Assembly (NCBI RefSeq): GCF_023073335.1
Contig: NZ_JADPJG010000002.1
Span: 182,111 to 246,110 of the forward strand
Source of the DNA: Bradyrhizobium sp. 21
GTDB lineage: Bacteria; Pseudomonadota; Alphaproteobacteria; Rhizobiales; Xanthobacteraceae
Length of the DNA stretch: 64,000 nucleotides
Direction: 5' to 3'
Under the pieces are notes generated by a model. The model did no database searches and was not told where the DNA came from. It was given only the letters and a program-made list of their open reading frames with translations. Positions 8,696-17,576 of the stretch are shown piece by piece; position 1 is the first letter of the stretch; every line of letters begins with the position of its first letter. The translations under genes were made by a program, and so were the position numbers.

Positions 8696-9778
8696 ATGTC
8701 AGCAGCCGCACCGCGCTTCCATCGTCTCGCTGTCAACGACCTCCGCCGCGAGGCGTCCGACGCCGTATCGCTGACCTTTGCCATTCCCGACGAGCTCGCC
8801 AACGACTACGCCTTCACGCCCGGCCAATACCTCACGCTCCGCACCATGCTGGATGGCGAGGAAGTGCGCCGCTCTTATTCCATCTGCTCCGGCCCCGAGG
8901 ACGGCGAGATACGCATCGCCGTCAAGAAGGTCGATGGCGGTGCGTTTTCGAGCTGGGCGGCGGACGATTTGAAGTGTGGCGACGAGCTGGACGTGATGAC
9001 GCCCACGGGACGCTTCGGCGTGGTCCCGCCGGCCGGCGCCGGACGCATCCATGTCGGATTTGCCGCAGGCTCCGGCATCACGCCGATCCTGTCGATCGTC
9101 AAGGGCACGCTTGCGCGCGAGCTGGATTGCCATTTCTTCCTGTTCTACGGCAATCGCACGACCGACAACATCATGTTCCTCGAGGCGCTCGAGGAGCTCA
9201 AGGACCGCTTCATCGATCGCCTCTCGATCTTCCACGTCATCTCCGGCGAGGAGCAGGACATCCCGATCCTGCATGGCCGTCTCGACGGCGACAAGGTGAG
9301 GGTGCTGCTGCGCTCGCTGGTGCCGGCCGCGAGTATCGATCACGTCTTCATCTGCGGTCCGTCCGGCATGAGTGAGGACATCGAGGCGACCTGTCGAGGG
9401 CTCGGCATTGCGGAAGAGCGTATCCACGTCGAGCGCTTCGTCTCGGAGTTCGGCGGCAAGCCGAGGCCCAAGAAAGTCGTTGCACCCGACGCGCCGCCGA
9501 AGGCGATAGCGTCGCTGATCATCGACGGCAAGCGCCGCGACGTGCCGGTCGCCGAGGACGAGGCGATCCTCGATGCCGCGCTGCGCGCCGGAATCGATCT
9601 GCCCTTCGCCTGCAAGGGCGGCATGTGCTCGACTTGCCGTGCAAAACTGGTCGAGGGCGAGGCGCCGATGGACATCAACTATTCACTGGAACCGTGGGAG
9701 CTGAAGGCTGGCTTTGTCCTGACTTGCCAGGCGAAGCCATCGTCCGAGCGCGTCGTGGTCGACTACGACCACGTTTGA
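8696..9778 (+). CDS. paaE: Phenylacetyl-CoA epoxidase reductase subunit PaaE
   Basis: A 360-residue reductase passing electrons from NADPH to the PaaA diiron centre. Domains in order: FAD-binding barrel (RRSYSICSGP, residues about 55-65), NAD(P)-binding domain (GFAAGSGITPILSI), and a C-terminal plant-type ferredoxin with the 2Fe-2S pattern CKGGMCSTCR plus a later Cys (LTCQAK). ATG at 8696 is two bases after the paaD stop. A longer reading into paaD is rejected. Confidence 0.96.
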   Translation: MSAAAPRFHRLAVNDLRREASDAVSLTFAIPDELANDYAFTPGQYLTLRTMLDGEEVRRSYSICSGPEDGEIRIAVKKVDGGAFSSWAADDLKCGDELDVMTPTGRFGVVPPAGAGRIHVGFAAGSGITPILSIVKGTLARELDCHFFLFYGNRTTDNIMFLEALEELKDRFIDRLSIFHVISGEEQDIPILHGRLDGDKVRVLLRSLVPAASIDHVFICGPSGMSEDIEATCRGLGIAEERIHVERFVSEFGGKPRPKKVVAPDAPPKAIASLIIDGKRRDVPVAEDEAILDAALRAGIDLPFACKGGMCSTCRAKLVEGEAPMDINYSLEPWELKAGFVLTCQAKPSSERVVVDYDHV

Positions 9779-9833
9779 CAGTTATGGCCAGGCAGCAGAG
9801 CATGATGGGCAAACATTTGGCCGGGAGAAGCGC

Positions 9834-10283
9834 GTGAACGTCAAAACCGCCCTGTCGCCTGAGGATGTTGCCCGCGCCTGTACTGAGGCGATGTGGGCGG
9901 AGGACGATGCCTCCAAAGGCCTCGGCATGGAGATCGTCGAGATCGGCCCGGGTTTTGCGACATTGGCGATGAATGTGCGGCCGGACATGGTCAACGGCCA
10001 GCGCATCGCCCATGGCGGCTTCATCTTCACGCTCGCCGATTCCGCCTTCGCCTTTGCCTGCAACTCGCACAATGAGCGCGTGGTCGCGGCGCAGGGGCAG
10101 ATCACCTTCATCAAGCCGGGCAAGCTCGGCGACCGCCTCGTCGCGAAAGCGCGCGAAGTCACCCGCAGCGGCCGGTCCGGGATCTACGACGTGCGGGTGA
10201 CAGTGGGCGACACCGTCGTCGCGGAATTCCGCGGGCATTCGCGTGTTATTCCCGGCACGTGGCTGCCGGCGTTAGATCAATAA
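9834..10283 (+). CDS. paaI: Hydroxyphenylacetyl-CoA thioesterase PaaI
   Basis: A 149-residue hotdog-fold thioesterase. In the phenylacetate pathway PaaI hydrolyses dead-end or hydroxylated CoA esters and so protects the CoA pool. The hotdog signature is present as RIAHGGFIFTLADSAFAFA (residues about 55-75). It starts with GTG at 9834 after GGGAGAAG; no in-frame ATG is better placed. It lies 55 bases after paaE and 35 before paaK, probably in the same operon. Confidence 0.92.
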   Translation: MNVKTALSPEDVARACTEAMWAEDDASKGLGMEIVEIGPGFATLAMNVRPDMVNGQRIAHGGFIFTLADSAFAFACNSHNERVVAAQGQITFIKPGKLGDRLVAKAREVTRSGRSGIYDVRVTVGDTVVAEFRGHSRVIPGTWLPALDQ

Positions 10284-10318
10284 AGAAAAGAACAAGCCAA
10301 AGATGTGGGGAAACGAGA

Positions 10319-11650
10319 ATGGCTCTGACGAGGCTCAAGGAAAGTGGCAACACCTATCGTGCCGAGATGGACGCGCATGAGCGCGCGTCACGTGACGAGA
10401 TCATGGCGCTCCAGACCCAGCGGCTGGCCTGGTCGCTGAAGCACGCCTATGACAACGTCGCGCATTATCGCAAGGCCTTCGATAAGGCCGGCGTGCATCC
10501 GTCCGACTTTCGCGAGGTCTCGGATCTCGCGAGATTTCCGTTCACGGTGAAGACGGACCTTCGCGACAACTATCCCTTCAACATGTTTGCCGTGCCGCGC
10601 GAAAAGCTGGTGCGCGTGCATGCCTCCTCCGGCACGACGGGAAAGCCGATCGTGGTGGGTTACACCCAGCGCGACATCGACACCTGGTCGGAGGTGATGG
10701 CGCGCTCGATCCGCGCCGCCGGCGGCCGCACGGGCATGATCATCCACAATGCCTATGGCTACGGCCTCTTCACGGGGGGGCTCGGTGTGCACTACGGCGC
10801 GGAGAAGCTCGGTTGCACCGTGGTGCCGATCTCGGGCGGCATGACCGAGCGGCAGGTGCAGCTCATCAACGACTTCAGGCCCGACATCATCACGGTGACG
10901 CCGAGCTACATGCTGGCGATCCTCGACGAGTTCAAGCGCCAAAAGCTCGATCCGCGTCAATGCTCGCTCAAGGTCGGCATCTTCGGCGCCGAGCCCTGGA
11001 CCAATGCCATGCGCGGCGAGATCGAGGACGCCTTCGACATGGACGCGACGGACATCTACGGTCTCTCCGAGGTGATCGGACCCGGCGTCGCGCAGGAATG
11101 CATCGAGACCAAGGACGGTCTGCACATCTGGGAGGACCACTTCTATCCCGAAGTGATCGATCCCGAAACGGGCGCGGTGCTGCCCGACGGCGAGAAGGGC
11201 GAGCTGGTGTTCACCTCGCTCACCAAGGAGGCGTTCCCGGTGATCCGCTATCGCACCCGCGACCTGACGCGCCTCCTGCCGGGTACGGCGCGGCCGGGCA
11301 TGCGGCGCATGGAGAAGGTCACGGGTCGTTCCGACGACATGATCATCCTGCGCGGCGTCAACCTGTTCCCGACCCAGATCGAGGAGGTTTTGCTCGCCAC
11401 CGATTGGTGCGGCGGGCATTTCGTTCTGGAACTGACCCGCGAAGGACGCATGGACGAGTTGACCATCATTGCCGAGGCGCGGCCGGAGAGTTGGGATGGC
11501 CGGGGTCTCCTCGATCATGCGAACCGGATATCGACCCACATCAAGAACAGCATCGGCATCAGCTCCAGCGTGCGGGTGGTTGCGCCCGCCACGCTGGAGC
11601 GCTCGCTCGGCAAGGCCAAGCGGCTCTACGACAAGCGGCCGAAGGATTAG
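10319..11650 (+). CDS. paaK: Phenylacetate-CoA ligase PaaK
   Basis: Activates phenylacetate to phenylacetyl-CoA with ATP, the first step of the pathway. The 443-residue protein has the adenylate-forming motifs HASSGTTGKP (about residue 100), YGLSEVIGPG, and the C-terminal RGVNLFPTQIEEVL. The ATG at 10319 follows GGGGAAACGAGA. It closes the cluster, so the window encodes activation and ring epoxidation but not isomerisation, ring hydrolysis or beta-oxidation steps (no paaZ, paaF, paaH or paaJ). Confidence 0.97.
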   Translation: MALTRLKESGNTYRAEMDAHERASRDEIMALQTQRLAWSLKHAYDNVAHYRKAFDKAGVHPSDFREVSDLARFPFTVKTDLRDNYPFNMFAVPREKLVRVHASSGTTGKPIVVGYTQRDIDTWSEVMARSIRAAGGRTGMIIHNAYGYGLFTGGLGVHYGAEKLGCTVVPISGGMTERQVQLINDFRPDIITVTPSYMLAILDEFKRQKLDPRQCSLKVGIFGAEPWTNAMRGEIEDAFDMDATDIYGLSEVIGPGVAQECIETKDGLHIWEDHFYPEVIDPETGAVLPDGEKGELVFTSLTKEAFPVIRYRTRDLTRLLPGTARPGMRRMEKVTGRSDDMIILRGVNLFPTQIEEVLLATDWCGGHFVLELTREGRMDELTIIAEARPESWDGRGLLDHANRISTHIKNSIGISSSVRVVAPATLERSLGKAKRLYDKRPKD

Positions 11651-11657
11651 GGTCTTA

Positions 11658-11770
11658 CCCCTCATGGTGAGCAGGCGCGTAGCGCCGTCTCGAACCATGC
11701 AGGCCAGGATGCTGCAACGCGGGCCTTCATCCTTCGAGACGCCGCTGGCGCGGCTCCTCAGGATGAGGGG
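11658..11770. repeat. Intergenic palindromic repeat, family E copy 2
   Basis: Starts CCCCTCATGGTGAGCAGGCG and ends with GGCTCCTCAGGATGAGGGG; the ends are near inverse copies, and the inner GTCTCGAACCAT / TCCTTCGAGAC arms also pair. It fills the gap after paaK and could stop transcription or stabilise the message end. Confidence 0.78.
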
Positions 11771-11832
11771 AGGCAGGTTGACTTGGGTCCCTCCAAGGGC
11801 GACAAGGCCCGCGAGAAATCGTGGGTCTTTCG

Positions 11833-12837
11833 ATGTCTATAGCCGATACCAAGTCCGTCGAAGCGCGCTGCGTGCGCCTCAACGCCAAGGCCGAGAATGC
11901 CGCCGCGCTTGCACCTCACGTCGAGCGCCATACGCTGACGCGCGGACCGGACGATCTCCTGATCGAGGTCAAGGCCGCCGCCGTCAATCCATCCGACGTC
12001 AAGGCCGCGACCGGACTGATGCCCTATGCCGTCTTCCCGCGCACGCCGGGTCGCGATTACGCCGGAGTGGTGATCGACGGGCCAGCAGGTACGATCGGCC
12101 GCGAGGTGTTCGGCTCCTCCGGCGACCTCGGCATCCGCCGCGACGGCACCCACGCAACGCATCTCGTCGTAGAGGCCGATGCGGTCGTGGAAAAGCCGAA
12201 GTCGGTGTCGTGGGACGAGGCCGCCGGCATCGGCGTTCCCTTCGTCACCGCGATGGAAGGCTTTCGCCGCGCCGGCATTCCAAAGCCCGGCGAAACGGTG
12301 CTGGTGTTCGGCGTCAACGGCAAGGTCGGTCAGGCCGCCGTCCAGATCGCGACCTGGCAGGGCGCGCGCGTCATCGGCGTGGTGCGCAAGGCGGAAGCCT
12401 ATGAGGGCCATGCCAACGCAGCCATAGAGGTGATTGATTCCTCCGCGATCGATGTCGCAACCCGCGTGCGCGAAGTGACCGGCGGCAAGGGCGCCGACAT
12501 CGTCTTCAACACCGTCGGCGATCCCTATTTCCAGGCGGCGCACAAATCGCTCGCCCTGCGCGGCCGCCAGATCCTGATCGCCGCCATCGACCGCATCGTG
12601 CAGTTCAACATTCTCGAATTCTACCGCGGGCAACACACCTATGTCGGCATCGACACGCTCGGTCTGCCGTCGGCCGCGACAGGTGCTGTGCTGCGCGACC
12701 TCAGCCCAGGCTTTGCGAGCGGGCACCTGAAGCCGTTCCCGATCAAGGCGAGCGCGGTCTATCCGCTGGAGCGCGCCAAGGAGGCCTATGTCGCGGTCGC
12801 CGGCTCGTCGCGGGATCGCGTGATCCTGAAGCCTTGA
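11833..12837 (+). CDS. Zinc-independent alcohol dehydrogenase / quinone oxidoreductase family protein
   Basis: A 334-residue medium-chain dehydrogenase/reductase. The N-terminal GroES-like domain includes KAAAVNPSDVKAATG and PGRDYAGVVI; the Rossmann part has VLVFGVNGKVGQAAVQIA where many relatives have GxGGVG, and the catalytic zinc cysteines are absent. This suggests an NADPH-dependent quinone or enone reductase. ATG at 11833 is chosen over a GTG 12 bases earlier. It is followed after two bases by the YeeE/YedE gene, so they are probably co-transcribed. Confidence 0.82.
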   Translation: MSIADTKSVEARCVRLNAKAENAAALAPHVERHTLTRGPDDLLIEVKAAAVNPSDVKAATGLMPYAVFPRTPGRDYAGVVIDGPAGTIGREVFGSSGDLGIRRDGTHATHLVVEADAVVEKPKSVSWDEAAGIGVPFVTAMEGFRRAGIPKPGETVLVFGVNGKVGQAAVQIATWQGARVIGVVRKAEAYEGHANAAIEVIDSSAIDVATRVREVTGGKGADIVFNTVGDPYFQAAHKSLALRGRQILIAAIDRIVQFNILEFYRGQHTYVGIDTLGLPSAATGAVLRDLSPGFASGHLKPFPIKASAVYPLERAKEAYVAVAGSSRDRVILKP

Positions 12838-12839
12838 CC

Positions 12840-13898
12840 ATGGAGCCGTCCACCCAACTCGTCATCCTCGCCGGCTTCGTCATTGGTCTGGTTTACGGCG
12901 CCGTCGGCCTGCTCAGCGGCTTTTGCCTGATGAGCAGCATGCGTGGCTGGCTGGCGGAAGGGGACGGGCGGCTGGTACGTACCTATGCGCTGGCAATCGC
13001 GGTTGCGGTCGCCGCAAGCCAGTTCCTCGCCGGCAGCGGCATGGTCGATCTCGGTAAGTCGATCTACCTGCAACAGTCCTTTTCGGTACCGGTGCTGTTC
13101 CTCGGCGGACTTCTGTTCGGATACGGCATGGTGCTGTCGAACGGCTGCGGCTCGCGCGCGCTGGTGCTGCTCGGTCGCGGCAATCTCCGCTCCTTCGTGG
13201 TGGTGGTCGTGCTCGCGATCGCCGCTCAGATGACGCTCAAGGGCCTGATCGCGCCGGCACGCATTGCGCTGGTTCAGGCCTCGCAAACGATTGCCAACGC
13301 GAATTCGCTGCCGTCACTCTTGGCAACGCTCGGTCCCGGCGAAGTGGTTGCGCGCGCGATGGCTGCCGCTGTGATCGTCGTTGCGCTGGTCCTGTTTGCT
13401 TTCGTGCATCCGGCGTTCCGCCGCTCGCCGGGCCAGATCGCCGCAGGTGTCATTGTCGGTCTGCTCGTTGCCGGCGGCTGGTTCGTCACCGGCCATCTCG
13501 GCGCTGACGACTTCAACCCGGTCCCGGTTACTTCGCTCACCTTCGTTGCGCCAATCGCGGATGCGCTGCAATACGCTATGCTCTCGACCGGCCTGACGCT
13601 CAACTTTGGCATTGCGACGGTTGCCGGCGTCTTCGCAGGCAGTCTGGTCGCCGCGCTTGCCACGGGCCGCTTCCATCTCGAGGGCTATTCCTCGCCACGC
13701 CACATGCTGCGATCGGCGGGTGGCGCCGCGTTGATGGGCATCGGCGGCGTGATGGCGTTCGGCTGCTCGATCGGGCAGGGGCTCACGGGCGTGTCGACGC
13801 TCGCGCTCGGCTCGTTCGTCGCGGTCGCAGGAATCCTGCTCGGCACGACGGCTGGCCTGCGGGGTGCACTGCGCGTTCAGCCTCTCGCGGTGGCCTGA
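12840..13898 (+). CDS. YeeE/YedE family sulfur-compound transporter
   Basis: A 352-residue polytopic membrane protein with about nine or ten hydrophobic segments. It has the paired glycine-cysteine motifs of the family: SNGCGSRALVLLGRGNLRS in the first half and FGCSIGQGLTGVSTLALGS in the second, which in the studied relative (TsuA/YeeE) carry thiosulfate through the membrane by cysteine relay. A role in thiosulfate or sulfane-sulfur import is therefore likely. Its end overlaps the convergent EamA gene by 22 bases. Confidence 0.88.
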   Translation: MEPSTQLVILAGFVIGLVYGAVGLLSGFCLMSSMRGWLAEGDGRLVRTYALAIAVAVAASQFLAGSGMVDLGKSIYLQQSFSVPVLFLGGLLFGYGMVLSNGCGSRALVLLGRGNLRSFVVVVVLAIAAQMTLKGLIAPARIALVQASQTIANANSLPSLLATLGPGEVVARAMAAAVIVVALVLFAFVHPAFRRSPGQIAAGVIVGLLVAGGWFVTGHLGADDFNPVPVTSLTFVAPIADALQYAMLSTGLTLNFGIATVAGVFAGSLVAALATGRFHLEGYSSPRHMLRSAGGAALMGIGGVMAFGCSIGQGLTGVSTLALGSFVAVAGILLGTTAGLRGALRVQPLAVA

Positions 13899-14791
13899 CC
13901 GCGCAGCAGGCGATCTCCCAGTGTCGCAAGGCCGATGCCCGCGACGATCAGTCCGGCTGCAACAGCCAGGCTCATGTCGATCGGCTCACCCAGCAGGATG
14001 GCCGCGCTGGCGATGCCGACGAGCGGCGTCGCGGTGGTGCCGAGCGAGGTCGTTAGCGCCGAGATGCTCTTGTTGACCATCGACATCGCCCAATAGGCCA
14101 GCGCCGTCCCGATCAGGCCCGAATACAGGAACAGCAGCACGAGCTTCCACGACCATTCCGCATGCGGCGGGCCATTCGTGATCACCGCCGATGTTGTCAG
14201 TACCATCGTCGCCACGAGCACCTGCCAGATGAGCAATTGAAGCGGCGACGCGATCCAGCGATGGGCGCGGATATAGATGATGTTCGCAGCCCAGGAGATC
14301 GCGGCGAGGATGACCATGCCGGCGCCGAGCACGACGTTGCTGTTGGTCCAATCGATCGACGTCGGATTCAGGATCACGGCAAGGCCGACCAGCCCGAGCA
14401 GCGCACCTGCGAGCTTTGGCGCAGTCAGTGTGTCCTTCCCGAGCAGCGGCGCTGCGATCGCAACCCAGAGCGGCGTGGTGTAGCCAAGCACGATGGCCTT
14501 GCTCGCGGGCAGGAAGCGCACGCCGGCCGCAACGAGGACCGAAAATACCGTCATGTGCAGCAGCGCCACGCTGAGGACCACAGGAATATCGCCCCGCTCG
14601 GGGATCACCAGATTTTTGCTCAATCCGAGGATCACGAACAGTGCCGCCAGCGCGATCCAGCTCCGGATCGCTGACGACCACAACGGCGGGAGGAACTGCA
14701 CGAGCTGCTTTGTCACCGACCAGTTCACGCCCCAGGCCAGCACGACGATGAGGAACAGGCCAACGGCCGCGCGGGGTGACAGTGAATTCAT
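13877..14791 (-). CDS. EamA/DMT family transporter
   Basis: A 304-residue drug/metabolite transporter with about ten transmembrane helices in two EamA repeats (roughly residues 10-140 and 155-290). Members export amino acids, metabolites or drugs; the cargo here is unknown. Starts are GTG at 14794 or ATG at 14791; I take the ATG. It is divergent from a MocR-type regulator, with a shared gap of 83 bases that holds a large palindrome, so MocR probably controls this exporter. Confidence 0.88.
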   Translation of the reverse strand: MNSLSPRAAVGLFLIVVLAWGVNWSVTKQLVQFLPPLWSSAIRSWIALAALFVILGLSKNLVIPERGDIPVVLSVALLHMTVFSVLVAAGVRFLPASKAIVLGYTTPLWVAIAAPLLGKDTLTAPKLAGALLGLVGLAVILNPTSIDWTNSNVVLGAGMVILAAISWAANIIYIRAHRWIASPLQLLIWQVLVATMVLTTSAVITNGPPHAEWSWKLVLLFLYSGLIGTALAYWAMSMVNKSISALTTSLGTTATPLVGIASAAILLGEPIDMSLAVAAGLIVAGIGLATLGDRLLRGQATARG

Positions 14792-14830
14792 CACGAAGGT
14801 CCTTGAAGCAGTCCAGTCCGGCGGATAGCA

Positions 14831-14880
14831 TCTCGATTGGCACCTGAAAAAGTGCCAGATCGAGAAGGAATAAGGTGCCA
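14831..14880. promoter_or_regulatory. Probable MocR operator between EamA transporter and MocR genes
   Basis: TCTCGAT-TGGCAC (14831-14843), an 8-base spacer, then GTGCCA-GATCGAGA (14852-14865) form a long inverted repeat with one extra base in the right arm. A third GTGCCA (14875-14880) overlaps the GTG start of mocR. MocR/PdxR regulators often bind such inverted and direct repeats in the divergent gap. Confidence 0.72.
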
Positions 14881-16323
14881 GTTTCCGACGGTATGATTTC
14901 TGCCCTGATCGACCTGAAGCGGGCCGACGATGAGGGACTGGTGGCTCAACTGACCGGCCAGCTCCGAAGCTTGATCGCGACCGGCCGTCTCGGCAAAGGT
15001 CGCGCGCTGCCGTCGAGCCGCCGGCTTGCGAGCGATCTCGGCGTTTCGCGCAATACGGTCAGCTATGCGTTCGAGCAGCTAGCCGCCGAGGGATATCTGG
15101 AGACGTCGCATGGTCGCCGTCCGGTGGTCACGGTCGATGGCGGCGAACGTATCGAAGGGGCGGGCGCCGTCGCATCTGGCGACCGCTCCGGCAAGCCGCA
15201 GCTGTCACCCTGGGCTGCGAAGCTGAAGCAGACCGACTGGCCGATGTCCTATCAGGCGCCGCTAAGACCCCTGCGTCCGGGGCATGGCGATTTCAGGGAG
15301 TTTCCGAATGAGGTCTGGGCGCGCTGCCTGCGCCGCAGCGCCGTGCTTGCGGCCAAGCGTGAGCTTGGGCCGGTCAACAGGACGCGCCTGCGTGAGGCGC
15401 TGGCGCATTATCTCGCGACCAGCAGGGGAGTCCGGGCCACCGCCGAGCAGATCATGATCCTGCCGAGCGCGCAGGCTGCGCTGACCCTGATTGCGGCCAC
15501 CGTCATCACGCCCGGCGACAACGTCTGGGCCGAGGATCCCGGCTATCCCGGCGCCGCAGCTGCCTTCCGCGCGTCGGGTGCGCGCGTGGCCGGTATCGGG
15601 CTGGACGAGCAGGGCATGCAAAGGATGCCGGGAATGGCCACGCCAAAGCTGATCTTCATGACGCCATCGCACCAGCATCCAACCGGGCGGCTGATGTCGC
15701 TGGCCCGCCGTACCGAGTTTCTGAGGCTAAGCCGGCCCGGCAAGACCTGGATTGTGGAGGACGATTACGACGGCGAATTCCACTATGACAGCCGGCCGGT
15801 GCCGGCCTTGCAGGGGCTCGATGGCCATGGCCGCGTGTTCTATGTCGGCACGTTCTCGAAGGCGATGACCTCGGACATCCGGCTCGGCTATCTCGTTGTT
15901 CCGCCGGCACTGGTCAACACCTTGGAGATCGCACAGCGGCACATCGGACTGATCGCCGCGAGCCACATCCAGGAAGCGCTGGCCGAGTTCATTGCCGACG
16001 GGCATTTCCTTGCGCATCTGCGCCGGGTGCGTCGGCTCTATCACGCGCGCCGCGATCACCTCGTCGAGGGCCTGGAGCGTCATCTCGGCGAGACTCTTTC
16101 GGTCGAAGTGCCCTCGGGCGGCATCCAGCTCGTGGCCCGCCTCAAGCGCGGTCGCGCCGATCAGGCGGCGGTCAAGCGGCTGGTCGCGGCAGGGGTTGAA
16201 ACGCGGGCTTTATCCAGCCTTGCGCTCGGCCGTCCCAGCGATCACGGCCTGCTGCTGGGCTTCGCGGCCTGGCGCGAAAGCGAGATCACCGCGGCGTTGC
16301 GGACGATGGCGTCGTGCTTCTAA
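14875..16323 (+). CDS. MocR/PdxR family GntR-aminotransferase regulator
   Basis: A 482-residue fusion of an N-terminal GntR winged helix (SSRRLASDLGVSRNTVSYAF, residues 47-66) with a type I aminotransferase-like domain. The PLP lysine is Lys329 in YVGTFSKAMTSDIRLGY, and EDDYDGEFHYDSRP is the usual PLP-binding segment. Such proteins sense PLP or an amino compound and usually control a neighbouring gene. It begins with GTG after AAGGAATAAG. The divergent EamA transporter is the likely target. Confidence 0.93.
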   Translation: MPVSDGMISALIDLKRADDEGLVAQLTGQLRSLIATGRLGKGRALPSSRRLASDLGVSRNTVSYAFEQLAAEGYLETSHGRRPVVTVDGGERIEGAGAVASGDRSGKPQLSPWAAKLKQTDWPMSYQAPLRPLRPGHGDFREFPNEVWARCLRRSAVLAAKRELGPVNRTRLREALAHYLATSRGVRATAEQIMILPSAQAALTLIAATVITPGDNVWAEDPGYPGAAAAFRASGARVAGIGLDEQGMQRMPGMATPKLIFMTPSHQHPTGRLMSLARRTEFLRLSRPGKTWIVEDDYDGEFHYDSRPVPALQGLDGHGRVFYVGTFSKAMTSDIRLGYLVVPPALVNTLEIAQRHIGLIAASHIQEALAEFIADGHFLAHLRRVRRLYHARRDHLVEGLERHLGETLSVEVPSGGIQLVARLKRGRADQAAVKRLVAAGVETRALSSLALGRPSDHGLLLGFAAWRESEITAALRTMASCF

Positions 16324-16327
16324 CGCG

Positions 16328-17551
16328 CTAGTCCACGGCCTTCGTCACGATGCGGATTTCCGATGTCAGGGTCCGGTGCACCGGGCACTTGTCGGCGATC
16401 TCCATCAATTTCTTGCGCTGCTCGGGATCGAGTGCGCCGTCCATCGCGATGTCGCGCTCGATCTGGTCGAGCATTCCGTCGCGCGTTTCGCACTCTTCGC
16501 AGTCCTTGGCGTAAATCTTGGAGTGCTTCAGCGTAACCGTAACGCGATCGAGCGGCAGTGACTTGCGGTCGGCATAAAGGCGCATGGTCATGGAGGTGCA
16601 GGCACCTAAGCCTGCAAGCAGGAAATCATAGGGGCCGGGGCCGGCATCCTCGCCGCCGGCGGCGACCGGCTCATCCGCGATCAGGCGATGCGGGCCGACG
16701 GTGACGATCTGGTTGAACTTGCTCTTGCGGGTCTCCTGGACCACGATCTGGCGCGGCACCTCAGGAAGATCCATCGCCTTCACGGGGTTGGCTGTGTCGA
16801 TATACCGGCTCGACCAGGCTGCGATCATGTCGGCCGCGTAGAGGGCGTCGGCAGGCTTGCTCAGCAGATGATCGGCGTGGTCGAGCGAGACGAAGCTCTT
16901 GGGGTGTTTTGCCGAAACGAAGATCCTGGTCGCATTGTCGATGCCGACGGTATCGTCGACGGGGGACTGCATCACCAGCAGCGCCTTGTGCAAGCCTGTG
17001 ACGTCCTTCATCAGCTCGTGCTCGACGATATCGTCGAGGAATTCGCGCTTGATCCGGAACGGGCGCCCCGCAAGCGACACTTCGACCTCGCCTTGCGCGC
17101 GGATGTCGTCGAGGTGCTCCTTGAACAGACCGGTCACGTGGGCGGGGTCGGAGGGTGCCGCGATGGTCGCGACTGCTTTGGCTTCGGGAATCCTCCCCGC
17201 TGCAGCGAGGATCGCGGCGCCGCCGAGGCTGTGACCAATCAGGACCGACGGTGCCTTGCGGACGCTACGCAGATGATCGGCCGCGCGCACGAGATCGGCG
17301 ACGTTTGAGGAGAACGTCGAATTGGCGAAATCCCCCTCGCTGGAGCCGAGCCCGGTGAAGTCGAAGCGCAGCACCGCGATGCCCTTGGCAGCGAGCGCGA
17401 CCGAGATGCGCTTGGCGGCCAGCGTATCCTTGCCGCAGGTGAAGCAGTGCGCAAACAACGCGTAAGCCGCTGGCTCGCCGTCGGGAAGCTCCAGCGCGGC
17501 CGAAAGTTGATGGCCGCCTTCGCCCGTGAATTGAAAGCGTTCCGTCGGCAT
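16328..17551 (-). CDS. Bifunctional alpha/beta hydrolase - OsmC family fusion
   Basis: A 407-residue fusion. Residues 1-250 are an alpha/beta hydrolase (SVLIGHSLGGAAIL elbow, Ser in GHSLGG; late Asp and His in LDHADHLL). Residues about 270-407 are OsmC/Ohr-like with the two redox cysteines in LAGLGACTSMTMRLYA and KCPVHRTL, expected to reduce peroxides. The hydrolase may release a hydroperoxide or ester that the second domain handles; that is inference, though the fusion itself recurs in proteobacteria. ATG at 17551 follows GGGGGAAGCC. A convergent neighbour, mocR, ends five bases away. Confidence 0.88.
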   Translation of the reverse strand: MPTERFQFTGEGGHQLSAALELPDGEPAAYALFAHCFTCGKDTLAAKRISVALAAKGIAVLRFDFTGLGSSEGDFANSTFSSNVADLVRAADHLRSVRKAPSVLIGHSLGGAAILAAAGRIPEAKAVATIAAPSDPAHVTGLFKEHLDDIRAQGEVEVSLAGRPFRIKREFLDDIVEHELMKDVTGLHKALLVMQSPVDDTVGIDNATRIFVSAKHPKSFVSLDHADHLLSKPADALYAADMIAAWSSRYIDTANPVKAMDLPEVPRQIVVQETRKSKFNQIVTVGPHRLIADEPVAAGGEDAGPGPYDFLLAGLGACTSMTMRLYADRKSLPLDRVTVTLKHSKIYAKDCEECETRDGMLDQIERDIAMDGALDPEQRKKLMEIADKCPVHRTLTSEIRIVTKAVD

Positions 17552-17576
17552 GGGCTTCCCCCGTCGTTGTTTGAAC

